Below are positions 35,523-46,001 of a stretch of 64,000 nucleotides of DNA, piece by piece. The notes beneath the pieces are model-generated. The model was not told the DNA's origin and did not search any database. It was given only the letters and a program-made list of their open reading frames with translations. Every line of letters begins with the position of its first letter. Positions within the stretch are counted from its first letter, which is position 1. Source of the stretch: Zhengitettix transpicula. Its lineage: Eukaryota; Arthropoda; Insecta; Orthoptera; Tetrigidae. Made by a program: the position numbers and the translations under genes. The DNA is taken from assembly GCA_037074705.1 (NCBI GenBank), contig CM073591.1, positions 31,414,587 to 31,478,586 of the forward strand, in the 5' to 3' direction.

Positions 35523-38066
35523 GATTAAATATTTTGTATATAAATCGTCCAAAATAATTGAGTGGCAAGATTTTACATTATATACATTTACGGTCGAAAC
35601 ATCGTTTATTTAATATTTTTTTAAATAAATATCTGAAGGCCGTATAGACTATAGATGTTTTTTTTAAGGAAATCACAAGAAAGACTATCAAAATGACCGT
35701 TACTACAAATTTTCTTACGTAAATATTATTCCATAGAAGTAAAGTCAATACCGTTCTTCTTCCGAGTGTAAATTCCCTTCAATTGTCTGACCAAGCAATA
35801 TTCTAGTGATTTGACTTTCATCGGCTCTCCGTCCTCGAGAACACAAACATACAAGAATTGAACAATTCATGCGATGGACAAGAAAAACTATTACGTTAAT
35901 AATTTATTTGTTAAACTATGAACAGTTATTGTATATATAAAAGTAACCATTTACTGGTCTGTAAGGAAGAAACATTGGATAAGTAAGTTTCACTTAACAG
36001 GCAGTCGTTAATTATCACTGTAGTAGATGCGACTATAATTAAAGATAATATATTCCTGTGAGGTATAAACTAAGGAATATGTTATTTCATAGACACTTGC
36101 CAAGAGAGAGAAAAGCGTCCGCCATCGAGCTCGTGGCAAAGCGAGGAAAGCTTCATTAATAATCCAGACTTAGGGGTTGAATACTTGTTAAAGTTACTGT
36201 TTACTTAAACTTGTGCTCTAAAAGATTTGGAATCGTTTGGATAACCTATTGTTCCCAAAGTCTTGAGTTCCCTATGAAAGACTATAAATATAGACTGAAA
36301 TAAAAACAATAAAGAATAAATGTCATCAGCAAGTAATACGTTTCGTTCTAAAATTATTTACAAATAAATTACTCGCGACCTTTTTGAACTATAAATTATT
36401 CCTAAATTACCTAAAAAAGCACATTCTAGAGTTGTAAAATAAGGAATGGGCAAAAAATCATAGTCTGTGGTTATTGTCTTTTATTGAGACGGGAACGTAG
36501 GGGAGATAATACTAGTAATGTCTTTGGCCTCCTGTTATTATTAATTCAGTAGTACAATGTATGATATACAACCGCTGTTAACTACCGTGACATTCTAGCG
36601 CAGATGTTTCGCTCCGGTAAGTGTGAAGGATAACTTCAACTGCAGTTTTTATGGCCAATTTCCCTAACCTGTTTGTTGTTATTGATATTCCTCGACAAAT
36701 CCTCAGTCTCGTAGTCATGCTCTCGTATTTTACCCTCTCCAGTGATCCTCTTCCACCCTGTGGGGCTCGCTGGAAATATCTTTAAGGACTATATGATCAG
36801 CTATATTTTTGTAGTGATTAAAAATTTTGATTTGTACTATTTTAGAAATAAAATATGTTTCTTATCTAAAACCACCCAACAGAAGTAACCCACTTAAATG
36901 AGATTGTCAGTGCATCCACTGTCTCGTAATTCTTTGGTAAGAAGAAACTCCTGCACAGTTTTAGTAGGGAAAACGACGTGCTTCCTTGATGCATAGGGAA
37001 AGTGTGACGACCTTAAGGAAGAACGATGGCGAACAGACATTTATGGCTTTCGACACTGAAAGCTCTTCGTATTGTTCGACAAGCTCCTCCATTGAGTAAC
37101 GAACGGAGAAGACGGAGGAACAAAAGGAACTGAGCTTCTGCTAGCAGTAGTAGGAAGGACACTTGCAACAAGATCGAAGTCCAGCTGCATTGGAGGTGTA
37201 AATAAAATCGTTTAGGAGAGTGAATCACTGTTTTCTAAGGAGCATCGATTTAATAAGTAAAAGAAGGATAAAGGATTTGGGGAAAGTTGTAATCACTTAG
37301 TAGGTTGTGAGTAGTCATTGCCATGAGGCTTGAGAGAAGAATCAGTTGTAGTACATCGCGAAGTAGTGACAGGAGAGAACATTTGTTAATGACAAAGTGG
37401 AGAGACAGTTGGCCAATAAATTAATGAAACGGTGAAGACCAATGAGAGACAGATGTAATATGATCAAATATATCTTTTATAATTTTGCCTCAAAAAATTC
37501 TAAATTTCCCTTAAAGGATATGCAAAGCGCCCTTCATGCAAAATCTTCTGAATATTTAAAAATAAAGCTTTGCTTTAATAACGAAGGCTTTGACGACCCA
37601 AAAGAAAATAAGATAATGAACAACAACTTAACCGTCTACATAACGAGGATACAATGGATGACGTTTTCCCAGGTTGAGGAGACCAATATACAAAGCGAGA
37701 GAAAACATCTGCGGAATGTTGAAATGTTAGCATTGTTTTTGCACGTATGGTAAGAGAGATCGAGAGAAACAGGTGCTAAAGTTTATGTCCCTCAGCTGCA
37801 ACCAAGATGACTACGAGACTGGACGAACATCGACGCAGAGGATGCGGCATCCTATTTTCCTGAAGGCGTCGATTAACCGGAAATATTGCACTAGAATGTG
37901 GAAGGTTGTGGAAGAAAAAACCTGCAATTATTCATTCATTACATTGGTCACCTCATCACTACAACAATTTATTACATAAAATACCCTGGCACAGCCAAGG
38001 TCATTTATTGACGTTTCATTTTATTGTGTCAAAATTATTAAAATATTGTAATAAGAAAAAATGTTG
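35523..38066. other. Long unassigned stretch
   Basis: No repeat family was recognised in 2.5 kb. An ATG-initiated frame of 103 codons (37442-37753, plus) has no recognisable domain. The minus frame at 37013-37228 is Leu-rich but begins with GTG. Confidence 0.35.
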
Positions 38067-38087
38067 TATATATATATATATATATAT
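38067..38087. repeat. (TA)n microsatellite
   Basis: A short TA run lies immediately before the LTR-like element that starts TGTAATG. Confidence 0.85.
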
Positions 38088-38759
38088 TGTAATGCCTTGA
38101 AGGAAAGGCATTGTTTCAGATTAATGGTCTTGGCCGTCAGAGGAAGTTGTAATATTGTGTACTTAGGATTGGTATTGAGGAGTCAGGGCAAGGCACATGC
38201 TAGTGGCCTGTCGCAAGATAAATCTGTTAAGGCAGGCATTGTTTCTGATTAATGGCCTGGACAGTTCAAAGAACAATTTCTAATGTTGACTTAGGATTGA
38301 GGATGCAGTTTTGGCGGTCCGGAGAATTTAGAACAGCACACGTGCGTGCGGGGGTGAGAAGACAAGTCCAAAGAATTGAGGGTGCAAAGACAAATTAGAC
38401 CTGTCTCGATTGTCGGCTTTGGGACAAGACAGAGTGGCTAGATATTTGCTAACTAAGGAACTGCAGCTGCAGAATGTAAATCTCGGGATAATGGAGGAAA
38501 CTATGTATAGACAATTAAATACTTCTGTTTAATTTAAAGAGGAATGTTGGGCTCTTTGATTATTAGATGTTCTGTCCGTTATCAAACCCAGTAAAGACCC
38601 ATGAGAGAATGAGATCCTTTTTATAATTTTAAATTGTAGAATTGCTAATTTTTGATAAATAAAATTTGTTTGTTAAAATATAATTTTTTTTATTTTTGAT
38701 TATTACATTTTGGCTACCACAACGTGGGGCAAATTAATAAGTCCCCGTTGATTATTACA
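38088..38759 (+). mobile_element. LTR element: one LTR, PBS-like sequence and 3' LTR end
   Basis: An LTR of about 620 bp runs from TGTAATGCC (38,088) to GATTATTACA (38,707), with the family block ATCAAACCCAGTAAAGACCC and an AATAAA. Directly after it comes TGGCTACCACAACGTGGGGC (38,711-38,730), which looks like a tRNA primer-binding site with its usual leader. The element then ends again with GATTATTACA (38,750-38,759). This is what is left if the whole interior and most of the 3' LTR were deleted. The LTR start contains a tandem duplication of about 130 bp (AGGCATTGTTTC..GATTAATGG at 38,104 and 38,236). Confidence 0.7.
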
Positions 38760-38760
38760 A

Positions 38761-39386
38761 TATAAATGTTTTATAAAATGACGTTTTGTATCTTTTAACT
38801 AACATCAAATTTTATTTAAGCCCACTCAATCCAACCTAAGTAAAACTATTACAAGATATTAAAGACTTAATAATTTTTCATAATTTCTGCCTTCTTATTC
38901 ATTTACTCTTACCAGTATACTTTATAAAAATTACAAATTTAGAGTCACTTTAAGAAATTGTCGGAATACAGACAGAAACATCGGTAACCTTCGGAAAAAG
39001 TCATCATTCTCTGCAAATCTACTGTTATGTGCTTTACATTTCCACACAGACAGCCGAAACATCCAACTAGCCGTGGCCGCGACTACATCCTTGCAAAATT
39101 CGCTTTTATAATCTCTCTTCTCCGTCGACATTAACCAAAAGATTTTCTGCATAGTTTAGTTAATGATATGTAAAAAAAGACGAACACTGACTCCAAAGCG
39201 GCCGTGAAATAAGTTTATAAAATATATAATGCATTCCCTGCTGGAAATTCAACATAACAATAATCGTGGGAATCAAAGTTAAAAAAATATTATTTCTATA
39301 TTAAAAGTAATTTTATGCAGGTCAACAGAGAAATATGTCTTAGGACTTGTTTTTACCAACTTCAGCTGCGAGAGGAAAACAATACA
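38761..39386. other. Unassigned AT-rich DNA
   Basis: No recognised repeat or gene. Confidence 0.4.
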
Positions 39387-39608
39387 TTTTTTTAAGGGTA
39401 AGAGGCTACATGAGGGTAATCCACATGGTGGCACCTCCCCTTTAATAGCATAGGAAGGGATCTGAAAGGGGGGGATGCGGAAGGGTAGAGGAAGGTAGCC
39501 AAGGGTTAACGAGGGCCCCCGGGCTATAGTTTAAGGATCCTACCCGGCATTCACCTAAAAGTAATGCAGGGAAAACCCCAGAAAAACCTGCATCAGGTAG
39601 ATCGGGCA
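39387..39608 (-). mobile_element. R retroposon copy 8 (5'-truncated)
   Basis: The 3' 40% of R, from the A-tail (T-run at 39,387) to the CATCAGGTAGATCGGGCA position of the body, where it stops abruptly. No target duplication is visible. Confidence 0.85.
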
Positions 39609-39829
39609 CAAATTATTATTATTTTATATTATACATATATACGTTACTCTTACAAAACGAAGTGAGTTCGAAAAATTAATACGTGAGGCTAAATAGTTCA
39701 ATGCGTTCATGCTAGAAAAAAATGTTTTGAATGCCACACGATTTACAGTAATTTATCAGGTAAGTAAACATAAGATAATTCTAATATAAGTAAATGACCG
39801 ATTATTTATTAAATACTCCTATAATAATA

Positions 39830-40265
39830 CAAAAAATAATGAATTATTATTTTACATTAGTAGATAATCGCCATCTGGCATAATATTTATTTATAAACAT
39901 AATAATTCATATTACATAATTTAAAATTCAACGTGACGTTTCTTTCTCTTGTTTGACGGCCTCTTCAGACGAAATTATTATTAATAAACAATAAACGTGT
40001 GTTTTAATTGCCAAAAACAATATGTAAGCTATAAATAAACAACAGTCTTTAAACTTGAGTTAAAATATTTTTAGTATGAATTATACAACGTTTCGTCGCT
40101 ATTTCCGACCGCTTCATGTAAGAAGATTTTGATGGTTAGCGTCGTTCTCTGTCGACCACTGTGACCGAAATTCCAGCGGACAACGATCCTGACTATTAAA
40201 ATTTAGTACATATTCTTACCTGAAAAGGTCGGAATTAGCGACGAAACGTCGTATAGTTCCTACTA
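39830..40265. mobile_element. Nested Penelope-like foldback (inverted copy of the 47.6-48.1 kb unit)
   Basis: From AATGAATTATTATTTTACAT through to CGACGAAACGTCGTATAG this follows the reverse complement of 47.64-48.12 kb. It holds one arm of an outer foldback (minus-strand CTGAAGA..GAAACGTCAC near 39,940) and a complete inner foldback (40,040-40,260). The inner arms carry ATGAAGC-stem-GAAAC on the minus strand (40090-40117) and CTGAAAA, stem GTCG..CGAC, GAAACGTC on the plus strand (40220-40247). Both first boxes are mutated. Confidence 0.65.
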
Positions 40266-41027
40266 GAAATCTTTCGTAGTACCACAGGTGAAGTTGCGAA
40301 GAAGCAAAGCAAGGTAGGTGATTAATTCGTTCTTTTAATGAGGGTTATAACTGCAATAAATCAGTAAACACACGCAACTACTCTCTAACCTTGACTATTC
40401 ATTAACGAACTGCAAATTGTTTAACACTGTCGAGCTATATTTTATTCCTAATTTTAAAGTCCTCTTTGTGTGATACGTTATTCGATTTACCAGGGTCACT
40501 AATTTTACAGTCTGCGGGAAACCATACTTCCCAGTCAATTTGCTCTGAGAAATCACTTATTTATTGGTTGAACAGAAACCAGTTTATGGCGGGAGTTCTC
40601 AGACATGGCGGAATAGAAACGAGGCGGTACTCACAAAATGTACCGTTTTCGCTCTTTTCAGCTTGACCACTTTTTCTTGTCTGAATGTTAAGTATTATTA
40701 GCACATCCATACCTGGTATTCGTAAAGTAATCAATAATAAGTTGATAACTCAAATTATGGTTTAGATGCCAGGACTAATTGGGACGAGGCAAGATCAAGG
40801 GAAGAATAAGAACAGTTTCACAAAACCGAATATTATTAATAAATGAAGATTGTAATGTGTAGAAGGGTTCCAATAAATATATTAATACTGTATTTACAAA
40901 TCCTTTATTATTATTCTTTAAGTTTTTTAATTATTTATATAGAACTGGTTATTATGTTTTTATGTAATTCATAAATAAAACATAGCCTTTTATAGTCAGA
41001 AAAAATCTATAACTGAAAAAATACAAC

Positions 41028-41055
41028 GTTTCGTCGCTATTTGCGACCTCCTCAG
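41028..41055 (-). ncRNA. Hammerhead ribozyme-like core, intact
   Basis: Minus strand: CTGAGGA, G, stem GTCGC, loop AAATA, stem GCGAC, GAAAC, followed by GTT. Both invariant boxes (CUGANGA and GAAA) are present, helix II has five Watson-Crick pairs, and ACGT can form a palindromic two-pair helix III with a GUU cleavage triplet. This is the arrangement known for self-cleaving hammerheads in Penelope-like elements. A clear helix I was not found, so activity is unproven. Confidence 0.65.
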
Positions 41056-41335
41056 GGGTACTTGAAGTTTTACACTACAAAACAAACGTAATGCAATAAT
41101 TTTAATTAAAATTTTTATCATAGATTTTGTTTTTAACATAATAATATACATTTAGAAATTTATGTTATCTATTTATCATAAAAAAATTATGTTAATTAAT
41201 TTTGCCAATTTCAAAAACGTTATTTGTAAGTTAACCAAAATGTATTTTATTATGTTAACAACAAATTCTATGATAAAAATTTTATTTTAAATGATTGCAT
41301 TACATTTGTTTTGTAGTGTAAAACTTCAAGTACCC

Positions 41336-41363
41336 CTGAGGAGGTCGCAAATAGAGACGAAAC
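41336..41363 (+). ncRNA. Hammerhead ribozyme-like core (one helix II mismatch)
   Basis: Plus strand: CTGAGGA, G, GTCGC, AAATA, GAGAC, GAAACGTT. It is the partner of the core at 41,028-41,055 in the opposite arm. Helix II has one G-A mismatch; both catalytic boxes are intact. Confidence 0.6.
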
Positions 41364-41914
41364 GTTGTATATTTTCAATAGTAATTTTTTTTTCTCACTT
41401 TAAAATACTATGTTTTATCCATAATTTTATTTTTAAAGAGTGAGGTACGTTTCATTATTTATACAATTTACTATAATTATTTCAACTTGTGTTTTTTTTT
41501 CAGTAGAAAATTTTCTACGAGTATTTATTCAAAATTAAGTAATTTAAGGTGCTTTAGGATAAAACAATAAACAGCTTCTTGTTCAAATTTAAAATTTATT
41601 TAGGTAGAAAACGTAAAATAAAAATATATAATTTATATTATTAAATCTTATGTAGAAGAACAACACTGTAAATTTATTAAATATCGTATAGAAAAAGAAA
41701 AAACATTTATAATTAAAAAATGTTCTTATATGTATGAAAAATGTTAATGGACGTTAAAATATATGTGATTAAATAATTTTTCTGATTTACATTAAGTAAA
41801 ATTTTAATTTTCATACGTTAAGATGTTAAACAGCTAATTAAACAATTGTTAAATTTAATAAAGATATATATCTGACTATTTAAGGGGTAAATTATAAATG
41901 AAACACAACCTTTT

Positions 41915-42830
41915 AAAGTCAGAAACTGTTTAATCATAAAAAAATATACGTTTTGTCTCTATTTACGACATCTTCAAGTACCTCAACTTATTGACTTTTG
42001 ATCTTGATACTCGTATTTAAGGAAGGGGAATTTTTTTTTTCAGGGCAACAGACTACACGAGGGTAATCCACGTTGGGCAACTCCCCTTTAATAGCATAGG
42101 AAGGGATTTGAAAGGGGGGATGCGGAAGGGTAGAAGAAGGTAGCCAAGGGTCACTAGGGCCCCCGCACTATATTTTAAGGATCCTACCCGGCATTCGCCT
42201 AAATAAATGCAGGGGAAACCCTATAAAAACCTGCATCAGGTAGGTCGTGTATTGGGTACTTGTCCCACGCCCTTCCGATAGCGGGAGAGGAGTTTTCTGT
42301 GGGGACGCAGCATTCCCTTCTCCGTGCCTCGACCAGTTTAGGAGGCAGCTGGCCGACTATTCCAATGGGAATAGCGGACAACTCTTACCGTATGCCCAAG
42401 GTCTGCGACCCCGAAACATACACCTCTCAGAACAGGCCGAGGTGCCTCGGCTTGTGGGAACCTTAGTTCAAAAACGGAAAGGAAAAGGCATCCCCAAAGG
42501 TAGCCCCTTCGTATCTCTCCTACAAGGTTCTACCTGCGAGAGAATATTCCTCGCAGGTACTGCCTGCGAGAGAATAGCCCTCGCAGGTACTGCCTGCGAG
42601 AGAATAGCCCTCGCAGGCCATCGTTCTTGGGGAATTTCTTAGTTGTGTCCTGTTTTTGTAGTCCCTAACAACGTATTTCAAAGTCAGAAAATTATCCATA
42701 ATTAAAAAAAAGCAACGTAGAAACGTTCGATGTTTTTTATTACAAATAATACAGGTAGTTGAAGAGGTCGCAAATCGCGACGAAACGTTGTATTTCTTCA
42801 ATTATAAATCATTTTCTGACTTTAATTAAT
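41915..42830. mobile_element. Penelope-like foldback interrupted by R copy 9
   Basis: The left arm (41,915-41,990: AGTCAGAAACTG, then minus-strand TTGAAGA..AAAACGT) and right arm (42,745-42,830: TTGAAGA, stem GTCGC..GCGAC, GAAACGTT, then TTTTCTGACTTT) are inverted. The R insertion at 42,034-42,628 lies between them. The right arm core at 42759-42786 has a perfect five-pair helix II but C3 is T. A relative of the uninterrupted centre lies at 43,279-43,361. Confidence 0.7.
42034..42628 (-). mobile_element. R retroposon copy 9 (three 5' hairpin units)
   Basis: Full-length minus-strand R copy with a perfect 9 bp target duplication GGGGAATTT (42025-42033 and 42629-42637). Its 5' end has three tandem hairpin units, the most in the window (CCTGCGAG..CTCGCAGG, spaced about 29 bp, at about 42,534-42,617). 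One full unit in the middle is repeated exactly (TACTGCCTGCGAGAGAATAG). Confidence 0.95.
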
Positions 42831-42835
42831 AATTA

Positions 42836-44193
42836 TTAACATTCATACTTATGAAATTTGATCAAGAATATGATTATGTTTCTTTAATTACTTAATTTTT
42901 TATAAATACTTGTAGAAAATTTAAATCTATTGTTTAATTTTCGACTGATAAAACGGGGTGAAAGAATACTTTATTATCTGACTGTGTGTAAATAGTAAAT
43001 AAATATTAAAATTATATTTTCCGAGTTCTGAGACAGGAAGTTAATGTCGCTTCTCATGAGTGAGCAAGGGTTCTGTCATCGGAACGGATATGATGTGACG
43101 TGTAAATTATGGAGCAAGAAGCTACACCAAGATAAATAACGTTTCATTGACAAAATTTACTGATGCAGGTAGCGTTGAGTCTGGTAGCAGTGCAACCAAG
43201 AGCAACGTTACGGAAGCAGTTAACAGATAATTTAGAGTCGATATTTGTGGTATTTTCTTGATATACGCCTTCACTCCTTGACTTTTGATCCTGATACTCG
43301 TATATAAGGAAGAGCAAGTTCTTAGTCGTGGCTATCCTGTTTTTGTAGTCCCTGACAACTTCTTTCAAGCTTGCTGTCGATGAATAACTCCCTAATCTTG
43401 CCGTTAAATCTAAAAGACCCCGAGTCTCCAGAGCAATATTTCAAGTTCACGCCGGTGAAAGCGTCTGTAAATAAGCTCGAGTATCGTACTAACGTGTATA
43501 GAAGGTTTTCAATTGGCCTCAGAAAATCAGAGATATTACTTAGTAATTGCGTGGTGCAGCCTCTGAGTGTTGATCTTTTAAACCCGTCAAGTCAGCAATG
43601 ATTTCATACCTTCAAACACTAAAATCTGTGAGATGATGATTTGTAACTGCTCCATTACCAGAAACCACGAGTAGCAGACATTTCTCAGCACTCTGTACGT
43701 ACTCATATCTTTTAATTATTACGTATGACATATAGAAACATTTTTATCAACTTCCCAATTAGTCCTTTGGATGTAGGAATTTTAATATTTGTAAGACCAC
43801 TTATGCGGTAGGAAGCAGGGACACAGAAAACCACCAAGTACCGTCCGTATACCAATGAATCTCTTTCAAAGGAACGCCAACAGCTGGACGAAGTAAAGTG
43901 AACATCGGTCGGAAAAAAATCGAAAACCGTCTGTTTCTTCAATAAAATTAAAAATAGCAAATATTCTAGAAGGATCATTGACAAATAATGAATATTATTT
44001 ATAGAAGCAAACTATTATAGGAAGAGACTTCACATTCTCAGCAAGTAGATGGATAATTTTAGACGTAAATAAGTTATAAACGGTGACTGTGTAAGTTAAG
44101 GAATTGTGTTATGAGATTACGGCGTCGTTTAGTCAAATTAGAAATGACAAAAAAAATTACGATAGTGGGAAATAAAATTAAATATGAAAGTAC
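42836..44193. other. Unassigned DNA; empty-site relative of R9 insertion at 43.28 kb
   Basis: 43,279-43,361 matches the sequence on either side of R copy 9 without the insert (TGACTTTTGATCCTGATACT .. CTGTTTTTGTAGTCCCTGAC). An ATG-led frame follows at 43,380-43,601 (plus), with no recognisable domain. The rest is unassigned. Confidence 0.5.
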
Positions 44194-44203
44194 AGACGGA
44201 TTT

Positions 44204-44747
44204 TTTTTTAGGGCAACAGGCAACATGAGGGTAATCCACATTGGGCAACTCCCCTTTAATAGCATAGGAAGGGATTAGAAAGGGGGGATCCGGAAGGGTA
44301 GAGGAAGGTAGCCAAGGGTTACTAGGGCCCCCGGGCTATGGTTTAAGGATCCTACCCGGTATTCGCCTAAGGAAATGCAGGGAAAACCCTAGATAAACCT
44401 GCATCGCGTAGGTCGGGCATTGGGTACTTGTCCCACGACCTTCCGATAGCGGGAGAGGAGTTTGCTGTGGGGACGCAGCATTCCCTTCTCCGTGCCTCGA
44501 CCAGTTTAGGAGGCAGCTGGCCGACTATTCCAATGGGAATAGCGAACAACTCTTACCGTATGCCAAAGATCTGCGACCCCGGAACATACACTTCTCAGAA
44601 CAGGCCGAGGTGCCTCGGCTTGTGGGAACCTTAGTTCAAAAACGGAGAGGAAAAGGCATCCCCAAAGGTAGCCCCTTCGTATGTCTCCTAAAAGGTTCTG
44701 CCTGCGAGAGAAAATTCTCTCGCAGGTTAGTGGTACATTATTGGCCT
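44204..44747 (-). mobile_element. R retroposon copy 10 (full length)
   Basis: Minus-strand R copy with a perfect 10 bp target duplication AGACGGATTT (44194-44203 and 44748-44757). One 5' hairpin unit (CCTGCGAGAG..CTCTCGCAGG) is followed by about 20 bp that other copies lack, so the 5' extension is variable. Confidence 0.95.
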
Positions 44748-44983
44748 AGACGGATTTGAGTGATAAACATAAATTTATGTAAAGAGTACGAGAGGATAAT
44801 AAGACGATAAGATAACTGAAAAAATATCTTTGTACTTGCTTGGTTTTAATTACTTTTACTATTATTGTATTACGAATTGAAATAATGTCTTTATAATGAA
44901 ATTAAATAATGAAAATAGCAGTCTGTTACTCATAAAAAATTTTAAATTATTAAATTTAAAATATAATATATCTCAAACACGAC

Positions 44984-45011
44984 GTTTCGTCTCTGACTGG
45001 AAACTCTTCAG
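44984..45011 (-). ncRNA. Hammerhead ribozyme-like motif, all parts present
   Basis: Minus strand: ACAC, CTGAAGA, stem GTTT, loop CCAGTCAG, stem AGAC (four pairs, one G-T wobble), GAAA, CGTC, GTGT. The trailing GTGT pairs with the leading ACAC (helix I). ACGT is a palindromic helix III, and the triplet before the expected cleavage point is GUC, the most common hammerhead target. Such a short helix III normally works as a dimer. This is the best candidate for a functional ribozyme here. Confidence 0.7.
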
Positions 45012-45322
45012 GTGTATAGATATTACATTAAATTATCTAAGCAAATAAATTGAGAAACAAAGTCTTGCAAATTGATAATTATATTTTATATAATTTATAG
45101 TGTTATTTATAAGTTTAATTTTCTGATATATATTGTAAGTAACACTATAAATTATTTTCATACATATGTGTATTTTATATAATTATAATTTTGCAAGAAA
45201 ATTTTTTATAAGAAAATTTATGTTCTATGTAGCACTATAAACTATATTTATACATAATTTTTTTTAAATAATCATTTATCAAAATTAATTTCTTTAGATA
45301 AATGAATGTAATAGCTATACAC

Positions 45323-45350
45323 CTGAAGTGGTCCCAATCAAGGATGAAAC
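45323..45350 (+). ncRNA. Hammerhead-like motif, A9 changed
   Basis: Plus strand: ACAC, CTGAAGT, G, GTCC..GGAT, GAAACGTC, GTGT. It is the partner arm of the 44,984 motif. Helix I (ACAC/GTGT) and the GUC triplet are kept, but the A closing the first box is T, which should impair catalysis. Confidence 0.5.
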
Positions 45351-45469
45351 GTCGTGTTTTGTAATTATGATGTTTTTAACTGAGTAATTAAAAATATTTT
45401 CTGACAAATTTCATGATTTAATAAACTATTACGATTCAATAAAAAGATTTCTGAGGAAACAGAGTAAAG

Positions 45470-45615
45470 AATAAGAAAGACAGCCAATTTCAGACAAAAA
45501 AGTGATAATATAAATACCACACAACATTTCTGGAATCCTTGTTCCTTTCGTCAGGTGCTAAGAAGAGCCTAGAGCAACCCCTTTCTGTCTGAATTGGCTA
45601 TCTTTCTTATTCATT
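45470..45615. mobile_element. Penelope-like foldback, right arm mostly deleted
   Basis: The left arm is complete from ATAAGAAAGACAGCCAATTT through CACACAACATTTCTGG to AAGAGCCTAGAG. The right arm keeps only its outer end (CTGTCTGAATTGGCTATC then TTTCTTATTCAT). The inner part, including the second hammerhead-like core, is deleted. Confidence 0.7.
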
Positions 45616-45960
45616 TGATATAGAGTAAACTTGTTTTAGTAATATTGGACTCTTTTTAATAAATTAATAATAATAATAAACGTTTTATGTACTCTCCGAT
45701 TTATTTTAAAAAGTTTTCGACATTATGTCATACAATCATCCTGTATATCGAAAAATATATGAGCACATAAATTATACATTATATGAGGTACCTGTTTGAG
45801 TTATTAGGCTAGTAAATACTTCTAAAAAGAGAGTTGTTTGAATTAGTTTCAGACATTGAAGTTCATTACACAGCTTTAATCAATAAACCATCTACAGAAT
45901 GATTATGTCTAAAGCTTTCTTAAGTTTTTTAAAATAAATCAGAGACTTTATTGAAGGTTC

Positions 45961-45963
<3 letters not shown>

Positions 45964-46000
<37 letters not shown>
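45964..46000. repeat. (ATT)n microsatellite
   Basis: About twelve ATT units end exactly where the Helitron begins. Confidence 0.9.

Positions 46001-46001
<1 letters not shown>

Larger units (their letters stand above)
40990..41405. mobile_element. Penelope-like foldback with two hammerhead cores
   Basis: Inverted arms of about 110 bp (TACAACGTTTCGTCGCTATT on the left; its reverse complement with one change on the right) extend through TTACACTACAAAACAAACGT. The interior is AT-rich and also largely self-complementary. Each arm carries a complete CTGAGGA-stem-GAAAC core, on opposite strands. No protein-coding remnant is visible. Confidence 0.75.
44915..45410. mobile_element. Penelope-like foldback with the best-preserved hammerhead
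   Basis: Inverted arms of about 75 bp (CAAACACGACGTTTCGTCTC on the left, its near reverse complement on the right) enclose an AT-rich, partly self-complementary centre. The arms carry hammerhead-like cores on opposite strands. No coding remnant was seen. Confidence 0.75.
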
